A DNA stretch of 43,454 bases from Prochlorococcus sp. AG-311-J23 (GTDB lineage: Bacteria; Cyanobacteriota; Cyanobacteriia; PCC-6307; Cyanobiaceae): assembly GCA_003284375.1 (NCBI GenBank), contig QBVL01000010.1, positions 1 to 43,454 on the forward strand. The letters run 5' to 3'. Positions within the stretch are counted from its first letter, which is position 1. Every line of letters begins with the position of its first letter. A program made the translations under genes and the position numbers. Below are positions 8,514 to 15,588 of this stretch, in pieces. A model generated the notes under the pieces. That model did no database searches. It was not told the origin of the DNA and saw only the letters and a list, made by a program, of their open reading frames with translations.

Positions 8514-10100
8514 ATGGCTTCAATGATTTCAGTTGAAAAACGTAACCCAGCAATCGTAATTCTCGATTTTGGTTCTCAATATTCAGAATTAATTGCCCGA
8601 AGGATTAGAGAGACAGAGGTTTATTCATTAGTTATGAGTTACACAACATCTGCTGAGCAATTACGTTCTCTCAAGCCTAAGGGAATTATTTTAAGCGGAG
8701 GCCCGGGATCTGTTTATGAAGAAGGTGCTCCATATTGTGATCCAGAGATTTTTAATTTAGGTATCCCTGTTCTTGGTGTTTGTTATGGAATGCAGTTAAT
8801 GGTTCATGCGCTAGGAGGATCTGTAAAACCTGCTACTGGGAAAGCTGAATATGGAAAGGCCCCTTTAGATGTTGATGATCCATCAGCGTTATTAACTAAC
8901 GTTATTAGTGGATCAACAATGTGGATGAGTCATGGAGATTCAGTTCAGAAATTACCTAAGGGATTTGTCAGATTAGCTCATACTTCAAATACTTCAGAGG
9001 CAGCTATTGCTTTGCACGATAAGAGCTTTTATGGAGTGCAATTTCATCCCGAAGTTGTTCATTCGACTCATGGAATGGTTTTAATAAGAAATTTTGTATA
9101 TCGTATTTGCTCTTGTGAGCCAGATTGGACAACAAATTTATTTATAGATGAAGCTGTTTCTCAAGTAAAAGAACAGGTAGGCGATAAAAAAGTTTTATTG
9201 GCTCTATCTGGTGGTGTTGATTCATCAACTCTTGCATTTTTATTAAACAAAGCAATAGGACCTCAATTGACGTGCATGTTTATTGATCAAGGTTTTATGA
9301 GAAAAGGTGAGCCAGAATTTTTAATGTCTTTTTTTGATGAAAAGTTCAAAATTAATGTTGAATATATCAATGCCAGAGAAAGATTTATTTCACAATTAAA
9401 AGGAGTAACTGATCCTGAGCAAAAGCGTAAAATTATAGGTAGAGAATTTATTAGGGTTTTTGAAGAAGAGAGTATTCGTTTGGGTCCTTTTGATTACTTG
9501 GCTCAAGGTACGCTTTATCCAGATGTAATTGAAAGTTCTGGAACAAATATTGATCCAAAAACTGGCGAACGAATAGCGGTTAAAATCAAAAGTCATCATA
9601 ATGTAGGAGGCTTGCCAAAAGATTTGCAATTTAAATTGGTAGAGCCATTGAGACGTTTATTTAAAGATGAAGTCAGAAAAGTAGGTAAATCGCTTGGATT
9701 GCCGGATGAGATTGTTCGAAGACATCCATTCCCAGGTCCAGGATTAGCTATAAGAATTTTAGGAGAAGTTAATCATGAGAAACTAAATTGTTTAAGGGAT
9801 GCAGATTTAATCGTTAGAGAGGAGGTGAACAATGCTGGTTTATATAATGATATTTGGCAGGCTTTTGCTGTCTTGTTGCCCGTGTATTCAGTTGGAGTAA
9901 TGGGAGATCAAAGAACTTATGAGTGGCCAATTGTTGTTCGTTGTGTTTCTAGTGAGGATGGAATGACCGCTGATTGGTGTCGCTTACCGTATGAAGTCTT
10001 AGAGAAAATTTCGAACCGGATAGTTAACGAAGTCAAGGGAGTTAATAGAGTAGTTTTGGATATAACAAGTAAACCTCCAGGAACTATTGAGTGGGAATAG
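8514..10100 (+). CDS. guaA: GMP synthase (glutamine-hydrolysing)
   Basis: GuaA converts XMP to GMP using ATP and glutamine-derived ammonia. The 528-residue protein has an N-terminal class I glutamine amidotransferase domain with nucleophile Cys90 in GVCYGMQ and His-x-Glu in [10 protein letters not shown]. The central ATP pyrophosphatase domain has the PP-loop [10 protein letters not shown], and the C-terminal dimerisation domain ends KPPGTIEWE. The gene is intact. Its last 17 bases (10084-10100) are the first of five direct repeats that structure the island to the right, making the guaA 3' end the apparent insertion target. An alternative ATG exists at 8523. Confidence 0.98.
   Translation: MASMISVEKRNPAIVILDFGSQYSELIARRIRETEVYSLVMSYTTSAEQLRSLKPKGIILSGGPGSVYEEGAPYCDPEIFNLGIPVLGVCYGMQLMVHALGGSVKPATGKAEYGKAPLDVDDPSALLTNVISGSTMWMSHGDSVQKLPKGFVRLAHTSNTSEAAIALHDKSFYGVQFHPEVVHSTHGMVLIRNFVYRICSCEPDWTTNLFIDEAVSQVKEQVGDKKVLLALSGGVDSSTLAFLLNKAIGPQLTCMFIDQGFMRKGEPEFLMSFFDEKFKINVEYINARERFISQLKGVTDPEQKRKIIGREFIRVFEEESIRLGPFDYLAQGTLYPDVIESSGTNIDPKTGERIAVKIKSHHNVGGLPKDLQFKLVEPLRRLFKDEVRKVGKSLGLPDEIVRRHPFPGPGLAIRILGEVNHEKLNCLRDADLIVREEVNNAGLYNDIWQAFAVLLPVYSVGVMGDQRTYEWPIVVRCVSSEDGMTADWCRLPYEVLEKISNRIVNEVKGVNRVVLDITSKPPGTIEWE
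10084..10100 (+). repeat. guaA 3'-end direct repeat, copy 1 (native)
   Basis: CTATTGAGTGGGAATAG, the last five codons and stop of guaA. It is followed by a conserved tail (10101-10130, with GGGCAGTAAAACCCAGTCC) that also follows copies 3 and 5. This is the natural position of the sequence; the other four copies lie in non-coding DNA. Confidence 0.9.
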
Positions 10101-10474
10101 TTAAGGGCAGTAAAACCCAGTCCACCACTCAAAATGCTTGTTCCCCGAATGTTCCAAGTAGGAATTCAAGTGCCAAGGTGACAGGGATTTGAAGAGTAAG
10201 TTCCCCGTCTGTTCCCCGTGATAAAATAGGGGGACAAATCCCTGTCCACCACTTAATTTTTTCCACAGGTGCTATTGAGTGGGAATGACTTGTCTACTAA
10301 AAGGTAGATATAGTCTAAAAAATAGGGTTTGTCACAAGTTCGATTTCTGATAATAGGTAATGAAATAACAGGGATTTAACCCCTTGTGTTTGTCACGGGT
10401 TTGTCAAGTGACCTAGTCAGCGTCTTCATGAAGAAATCGTAGAAAGATTAAATCTTTTTATGTTGTGGAAGTTT
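10101..10474. other. Non-coding flank between guaA and the first cassette gene
   Basis: No gene is visible. The stretch carries guaA-tail copy 2, TTCCCCG motifs at about 10141, 10201 and 10213, TTTGTCAC at 10328, and the double motif TTTGTCACGGGTTTGTCA at 10389-10406. A conserved block around 10421-10449 contains the palindrome TCTTCATGAAGA. The same series recurs in the same order at 12277-12607 with one internal deletion. This resembles a recombination-site region with repeated protein-binding arms; that reading is inference. Confidence 0.6.
10272..10286 (+). repeat. guaA 3'-end direct repeat, copy 2
   Basis: CTATTGAGTGGGAAT is identical to the guaA end over 15 bases, then TGA instead of TAG. 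Read in the guaA frame the preceding bases give S-T-G-A-I-E-W-E-stop, like a GuaA C-terminus from a different allele (the native one is P-G-T-I-E-W-E). It lies 188 bases after copy 1 in the same orientation. Confidence 0.85.
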
Positions 10475-10633
10475 TCAATTCTCCTTTTTCGAAACCCAGA
10501 ACTGATACATACCTGCGAAAGTGTTGGGATGTTTTTCTTCAAACTTTGCCCAGTTTTGTAAGTTTGTTTGCTTCTTATCTTCTGGGAAATATTTCTTGTA
10601 GCGAGATTTGCTTGGATGAAACTTAACTTTTGT
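10475..10633 (-). pseudogene. Remnant C-terminus of a TPR-methyltransferase gene
   Basis: Read on the minus strand from just after the stop of the SGNH-type gene, this stretch encodes about 52 codons containing KKYFPEDKKQTNLQNWAKFE and KHPNTFAGMYQFWV. These match, nearly residue for residue, the last 45 residues of the intact TPR-methyltransferase encoded at 12608-15202. No start codon or methyltransferase core is present here. It is therefore a leftover 3' end, probably produced when an SGNH domain replaced the methyltransferase domain upstream. The shared downstream flank supports common ancestry of the two loci. Confidence 0.85.
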
Positions 10634-11999
10634 GTAGATAATTTTCAAATAGAATAGAAAGACATTTAGGGGAAAGGTGAGTTCTATCGCACATATGAAG
10701 GTTGTTATTTTCTCCATCCTTATTTGATGTCAAAGCATAAACATCTAAAAAACAGGAACCCCTAGATAAGACTTCTATTTTTAAAATTGAATTGTATAAT
10801 TTGACCATCTCAATTCTCTTTATATCTAATTCATCAAGTGATTCTTTTCTTCTTGAAGGTGCTGGAATACCAAAGTAATATTTGTTTGAGTAATTTGGAG
10901 TTAGTTTTTCTTCCATATAATCCAGATAACCTTTAATGGTTGTTTCACATACTTCTGAAATATCTTTATTTTTCTTGATTGAGTAAGTAAGTATACCTTC
11001 GTCTTTCCTACAATCTATCTCCCCAAAAGAAATAAATACTTCTTCACTATAGTTATGATTTTTCATCTGTTTAGTTAGAGAATCTTTCCATTTATTATTT
11101 TTGTTATTAGCAAAATGCCACGCTTTCCCGCCTGTTATTAAAACGGGTTGAATAGTTTTCACTTGTGATGATATAGATAGATTTTGATGAGCAAAAGAAA
11201 GACAATGACTTTCTCCAAAATGAGGTATTTCTTTTGATTCAGGGTGTTTATTCTCTTTCTCAAGTAGAGGATAGAGTGAGGTGATAAATCTGGAGAAAGT
11301 TAATGCCTGCTTTTTATTTTTTTCATCTTTAATAGTATTGATTGCTCCTTGAGTTATTAAATCGTTAGTTTTTTTTATGCTTAATTGGGTTTTTGAAAAA
11401 TCCTTTTGCAGTAAATTGCTAATTGTGATCCGTAATGAAGCGAGTAACTTATATCCTTGATTGATGGATTTTGATTCAAGTGTTGATTCAGATAAGTGAA
11501 GTAATTCTTCTAACTTGCCAAGATCTCTCAATATGTTTCCCAGATTGTAATGAGCATCTGCGAAATCAGGTTTGATTTCAATTGCTTTTCTAGTAGATAA
11601 TTCTGCTTCTTGTAAGTTACCAAGATCTCTCAATATGTTTCCCAGATTGTAATGAGCATCTGCGAAATCAGGTTTGATTTCAATTGCTTTGCGGTATAAG
11701 ACTTCTGCGTCTTGTAATTTTCCAAGATTTTTTAATATGATTCCATAATTAGAAAAAACCCTATGATCATTGAAACCTTGATTAATAAAAAGTTGATAAT
11801 ATTTTGCTGCTTCTGGAATATTTCCTTTTAGATGAAACTGCATTGCTTGCTTAATTATTTGTTCTTTAGAAGGTGTAGAAGGACTATTGGTATTAATAGT
11901 AATATTGGTTTTGATTTCACCGAAAGCAAATGGAACTGGGAATGTTTTAATTTCATTCACTTTCTTCTTTCCTTCTCCTTTTTGACTAGAACTATTCAT
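10623..11999 (-). CDS. TPR protein with C-terminal SGNH-hydrolase-like domain
   Basis: The 458-residue protein has three parts. Residues 1-45 are the family leader (KKKV, then FPVPFAFGEIKTNI). TPR units occupy about 45-190, two of them almost identical. A C-terminal domain from about 255 has GESHCLSFAH (GDS-like, candidate nucleophile Ser264), FISFGEIDCR at about 323-332 and CDRTHLSP with Asp438 and His441, the block pattern of SGNH/GDSL hydrolases and acyltransferase-like relatives. The substrate is unknown; an acyl or glycan ester is plausible. There is no signal peptide, so it is likely cytoplasmic or membrane-associated. It is the first cassette after guaA; its stop abuts a methyltransferase remnant, which indicates domain exchange. 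Confidence 0.8.
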   Translation of the reverse strand: MNSSSQKGEGKKKVNEIKTFPVPFAFGEIKTNITINTNSPSTPSKEQIIKQAMQFHLKGNIPEAAKYYQLFINQGFNDHRVFSNYGIILKNLGKLQDAEVLYRKAIEIKPDFADAHYNLGNILRDLGNLQEAELSTRKAIEIKPDFADAHYNLGNILRDLGKLEELLHLSESTLESKSINQGYKLLASLRITISNLLQKDFSKTQLSIKKTNDLITQGAINTIKDEKNKKQALTFSRFITSLYPLLEKENKHPESKEIPHFGESHCLSFAHQNLSISSQVKTIQPVLITGGKAWHFANNKNNKWKDSLTKQMKNHNYSEEVFISFGEIDCRKDEGILTYSIKKNKDISEVCETTIKGYLDYMEEKLTPNYSNKYYFGIPAPSRRKESLDELDIKRIEMVKLYNSILKIEVLSRGSCFLDVYALTSNKDGENNNLHMCDRTHLSPKCLSILFENYLHKS

Positions 12000-12259
12000 C
12001 TTCTATGATCTGTGCTCTCTTTTAGTCTTTCCGATTTTACTGCTATTCTTGTAACTATTAGTTCTTTCCAAAATCATTTACCACTTATAGAGGAAGATTA
12101 ATAAATATTTTCAATCAACTTTCTACGATTATTCAGAAAATCAACTCATAGACTAGAACTAATTCTGTTCATTTCTGAACTTTGTCAGTTTGTCACGGGT
12201 TTGTCACGATCAAATAATCCTTGAGAATCCAGTTATATCTTCATTCTTTTTGGTAGGGA

Positions 12260-12276
12260 CTATCGAGTGGGAATAG
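12260..12276 (+). repeat. guaA 3'-end direct repeat, copy 3
   Basis: CTATCGAGTGGGAATAG, 16 of 17 bases as in guaA. It is preceded by TAGGGA, as is copy 5, and followed by TTTAGGGCAATAAAACGTAGTC, which matches the tail after the native guaA stop. Confidence 0.9.
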
Positions 12277-12387
12277 TTTAGGGCAATAAAACGTAGTCAA
12301 CTACTCAAAGTGCTTGTTCCCCGTATGTTCTCCGTGACAAAATAGGGGGGCAAATCCCTTTCCAACACTCAATTTTTCCCACAGGTT

Positions 12388-12404
12388 CTATTGAGTGGGA
12401 ATAG
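12388..12404 (+). repeat. guaA 3'-end direct repeat, copy 4
   Basis: CTATTGAGTGGGAATAG, identical to the native guaA end over 17 bases. In the guaA frame the preceding bases read P-T-G-S-I-E-W-E-stop. It corresponds in position to copy 2 of the previous unit (CCACAGGT before it in both). Confidence 0.9.
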
Positions 12405-12607
12405 TCAATAGGCACAGAACTCAGTTATAAGTTGAAAGTGGTAGTTTCTAACAAGTTCGCTTCCTGATATTAAGTGACGAAACAAGAAGGATTTAAAGTC
12501 TCGTGTTTGTTACGGGTTTGTTGAGTGACCTTGTTCGCGTCTTCATGAAGAAATCGTAGAAAGATGCTTTTCTCTTCACAATCAAATGTTTCTTGCTTTA
12601 GAAGTTG

Positions 12608-15202
12608 TTAACTCTCCAACCTAGCAACCCAAAACTGATACATACCTGCGAAGGTATTGGGATGTTTTTCTTCAAATCTTGCCCAGTTTTGTAAGTTCGT
12701 TTGCTTCTTATCTTCTGGGAAATATTGCTCATAGAGAGATTTAATTTGTTTTGGAAGTGAGAATCCAAGAAACTTTAATTCATTAGATTTGAGAGCTTCT
12801 TGTAATTGGTTAATGGTGAATCTATGTTCCTGTTCGTGAAAGCAAAGATCACGGCAAGAAGAGAGTGTATAAAAATCAGGACTATTTGTGAGAGATTTCA
12901 ATGCTGGTGTGTCACCCGAAAAGATAGTTTCTCTAAAATCTTTGATGTCTTCATCATTTGGTTTAAGATTTTTAGTGGCAATATACTCTCTTGCTTTCGC
13001 AACATCTTTTCTTGCTAATTCACTATATAAACCCAATCTAAGAAAACCATTATTGTTTAAAACATCTACTAATACTGTCAACCCTTGTAATGGATTATTC
13101 ATATGGTGTAAAACACCTGAACATTCAATCACATCAAATTCTTCTTTGAGTAAACTTACTTCTAATATATCCATCTCAATCAGTTCAACATTATCAATCC
13201 CAAGTTCATTTATTTTCCTTTGAGTATAAGCAAGACTAGATAAACTTAAATCTATAGCAGTTATTTGAGCATTCTTATACCTTTGTGCCTGCAAGATTTG
13301 ATTGCCAGTTCCACACCCAGCAATAAGAACTTTTAATTGATTATTATCTATACTTTGTCTTATATAATTAGGAGTAATTTCAATATTAATTGCTTGAATA
13401 ATAGATGTTTTTTGATTTGTTTGGTGACTGCTATATCTCCATCTAGGGTATGGATTTTCTTCGTATTGAGACTTGACTTTTTTAGAAATATTATCATTAA
13501 TTGACCCTAATTTTTTGATGTTTTTAGATAATCTAATTTCTTTTATAGGTTCTATAATTTGTAACTCAAGCAGCTCTTTGAAACTTTGATTAGAAGAATT
13601 AAAAGATGTTAACGATGGTATTTGATTAAGAAGTTTATATAGTGGAAAATAACAAGATAAAATTGAAATATTTAATTCACTTAATTCATTATCTTGACAC
13701 CTTTGGATAATGCTTTTTAGAGATAATTTTTCTTCTTCTGTTAGTGAGTAAACATATTCATTAAGGAAGCATTGCTCTCCTAATGCAATAATTAATTGCA
13801 ATTCAGAGTAACTTATTTCTTCTTTATTGTTGGTAATTTTACTGCATAAATATTTTCTTACATTGGTTAGCATATTCTCTAATCTAATATCCTGAAAAAT
13901 TATTTTTTTAAGTGCATTAACTATGACTTTGTTATTTACAAGTAAATCTATATTAGAAAAGCTTGAATCTAATTTTTCTAGACTCATGATCATTTCATTA
14001 CTATATAAAAAGTTAAAGGCTCTTGTTAATTCCTTATGGGAAATATCATTCTTTTCTAGCAGAAGATTTATTATATTTTTTAATTTTGATTTATTTAATT
14101 GGGATGGATCTGAATCTTTTAGCAATTTTGCTATTGAGGGATAAATATTAGAAAGTTTTGGATTGATATCAATAGCTTTTAGATAAGTATCAAATGCTTC
14201 TTTTGATTTGCAAAGATTTTTTAATACATTTCCCAGGTTTAAATGTGCCTTTGCGAAATCAGGTTTGATAGTAATTGCTTTGCGGTATGACAATTCTGCT
14301 TGCTCACTTTTACCAAGATCATTAAATATATTTCCCAGGTTTGAATGTGCCTCTGCGTAATCAGGTTTAATTTTAATTGCTTTGCGGTATGACAATTCTG
14401 CGTCTTGTAAGTTACCAAGATCTCTCAATACATTTCCCAGATTGTAATGCTGTTTTGCGTAATCAGGTTTAATTTTAATTGCTTTGCGGTATGACAATTC
14501 TGCTTGTTCACTTTTGCCAAGATCATGCAATACTTTTCCCAGGTTTGAATGTGCTTCTGCGAAGTCAGGTTTAATTTCAATTGCTTTGCGGTATGACAAT
14601 TCTGCGTCTTGTAAGTTACCAAGATCTCTCAATACATTTCCCAGATTGTAATGCGCTTCTGCGTAATCAGGTTTGATTTCAATTGCTTTGCGGTATGACA
14701 ATTCTGCTTGTTTACTTTTACCAAGATCATCCAATATATTTCCCAGGTTGTAATGCGCTTCTGCGAGGTCAGGTTTAATTTGAATTGCTTTGCGGTATGA
14801 CAATTCTGCGTCTTGTAAGTTACCAAGATCATTCAATATATTTCCCAGGTTGTAATGCGCTTCTGCATAATCAGGATTGATTTCAATTGCTTTGCGAGTA
14901 AATAATTCTGCTTCTTGTAATTTGCCAAGATTTTTTAATATATTTCCATAATTAGAAAAAACCCTTTGATCTTTGAATCCTTGATCAATAAAATATAGAT
15001 AATATTTTGCTGCTTCTGCAATATTGCCTTGTGAATGACACTTAAATGCTTGATTGATTATTTGTTCTTTAGAAGGTTTAGAAGGAGCATTAGCCTTAAT
15101 AATAATATTTTCTTTTTTTTCTCCTAAAGCGAAAGGAACTGTAAATATTTTTACTTCAGTGACTTTCTTCTTTTCTCCTCTTTCTTTACTAGACCTATCC
15201 AT
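12608..15202 (-). CDS. TPR protein with C-terminal SAM-dependent methyltransferase domain
   Basis: The 864-residue protein has the family leader at 1-45 (KKKV, FTVPFALGEKKENI). About nine TPR units follow from 47 to 350 (NLGN.L.DLG...AELSYRKAI.IKPD.AEAH), then a helical linker. The class I methyltransferase domain begins near residue 590 with NPYPRW; motif I is VLIAGCGTG at 625-633, followed by AIDLS and VLHHM. The tail NTFAGMYQFWV is shared with the remnant at 10475. It probably methylates a protein or glycan partner recruited by the TPR region; the target is unknown. TPR units 2-7 alternate between two types, showing duplication of a two-unit, 204-base block. It is the second cassette, bounded by guaA-tail copies 3/4 and 5. 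Confidence 0.85.
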   Translation of the reverse strand: MDRSSKERGEKKKVTEVKIFTVPFALGEKKENIIIKANAPSKPSKEQIINQAFKCHSQGNIAEAAKYYLYFIDQGFKDQRVFSNYGNILKNLGKLQEAELFTRKAIEINPDYAEAHYNLGNILNDLGNLQDAELSYRKAIQIKPDLAEAHYNLGNILDDLGKSKQAELSYRKAIEIKPDYAEAHYNLGNVLRDLGNLQDAELSYRKAIEIKPDFAEAHSNLGKVLHDLGKSEQAELSYRKAIKIKPDYAKQHYNLGNVLRDLGNLQDAELSYRKAIKIKPDYAEAHSNLGNIFNDLGKSEQAELSYRKAITIKPDFAKAHLNLGNVLKNLCKSKEAFDTYLKAIDINPKLSNIYPSIAKLLKDSDPSQLNKSKLKNIINLLLEKNDISHKELTRAFNFLYSNEMIMSLEKLDSSFSNIDLLVNNKVIVNALKKIIFQDIRLENMLTNVRKYLCSKITNNKEEISYSELQLIIALGEQCFLNEYVYSLTEEEKLSLKSIIQRCQDNELSELNISILSCYFPLYKLLNQIPSLTSFNSSNQSFKELLELQIIEPIKEIRLSKNIKKLGSINDNISKKVKSQYEENPYPRWRYSSHQTNQKTSIIQAINIEITPNYIRQSIDNNQLKVLIAGCGTGNQILQAQRYKNAQITAIDLSLSSLAYTQRKINELGIDNVELIEMDILEVSLLKEEFDVIECSGVLHHMNNPLQGLTVLVDVLNNNGFLRLGLYSELARKDVAKAREYIATKNLKPNDEDIKDFRETIFSGDTPALKSLTNSPDFYTLSSCRDLCFHEQEHRFTINQLQEALKSNELKFLGFSLPKQIKSLYEQYFPEDKKQTNLQNWARFEEKHPNTFAGMYQFWVARLES
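14245..14860 (-). repeat. Tandem TPR-coding repeats with a 204-base higher-order period
   Basis: The basic period is 102 bases (one 34-residue TPR). Units alternate between a NLQDAE type and a KS(K/E)QAE type, so the true repeating block is 204 bases and occurs three times. Neighbouring blocks are almost identical in DNA, with phrases such as TTGCGGTATGACAATTCTGC recurring at fixed spacing. This points to recent unequal exchange. Confidence 0.85.
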
Positions 15203-15588
15203 CTTCTCTTGTGTCTCTTCAGATTTTACTAATAATTTGAACCCTTACTAATTCTTTATAAAATTATTTACAACTTATTGAGGAAGCTTCATAAATATTT
15301 TCAATGAACTTTCTACGATTATTCAGAAAATAAACTCATATACGAGAAGGGATTCTGTCTATTTCTGAACTTTGTCAGTTTGTCATGGGGTTGTCACGAT
15401 CAAATAATTCTTGAGAATTCAGTTATATTTTCATTCTTTTTGCTAGGGACTATTGAGTGGGAATAGTTTAATTTTAGGGCAGGGAAACCCAGTCAAAAAC
15501 AAAAAATATACTTATCTATCGAATAATTAGGAGAGAAAGCTTTTTCAGTCCTTATTAATTTGAATAGTTGCTTGAGATTATATGCTTT
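15203..15588. other. Junction between cassette 2 and cassette 3, non-coding
   Basis: No gene is visible. 15203-15449 is the upstream region of the methyltransferase gene and aligns with 12000-12259, with TTTGTCATGGGGTTGTCACG at 15379-15398. guaA-tail copy 5 follows, then a shortened tail containing GGGCAGGGAAACCCAGTC. From about 15500 the sequence no longer matches the other units. Confidence 0.65.
15450..15466 (+). repeat. guaA 3'-end direct repeat, copy 5
   Basis: CTATTGAGTGGGAATAG, identical to guaA over 17 bases, preceded by TAGGGA. The following tail keeps GGGCAG..AAACCCAGTC after a short insertion. This is the last copy seen; no further one is found up to 23283. Confidence 0.9.

Larger units (their letters stand above)
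12000..12607. other. Junction between cassette 1 and cassette 2, non-coding
   Basis: No gene is visible. Left part (12000-12259): upstream region of the SGNH gene, closely similar to 15203-15449, including TTTGTCACGGGTTTGTCACG at 12189-12208. Then guaA-tail copies 3 and 4, TTCCCCG at about 12318, the variant double motif at 12506-12522, and a block at 12527-12565 nearly identical to 10411-10449. This is the clearest evidence that the island is made of repeated units. Confidence 0.7.

Noticed and set aside
10101-10260. Possible tRNA 3' ends (CCCAGTCCACCACTC and CCCTGTCCACCACTT)
   Set aside because: The pieces resemble the end of a tRNA acceptor arm, but no T-arm with a proper loop, anticodon arm or full-length fold could be found on either strand. 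They may be old attachment-site debris, which I cannot show.
14425-14832. Open frames inside the TPR repeats in another frame
   Set aside because: They arise because the repeated DNA lacks stops in that frame. The peptides are repetitive shadows of the TPR-methyltransferase gene.
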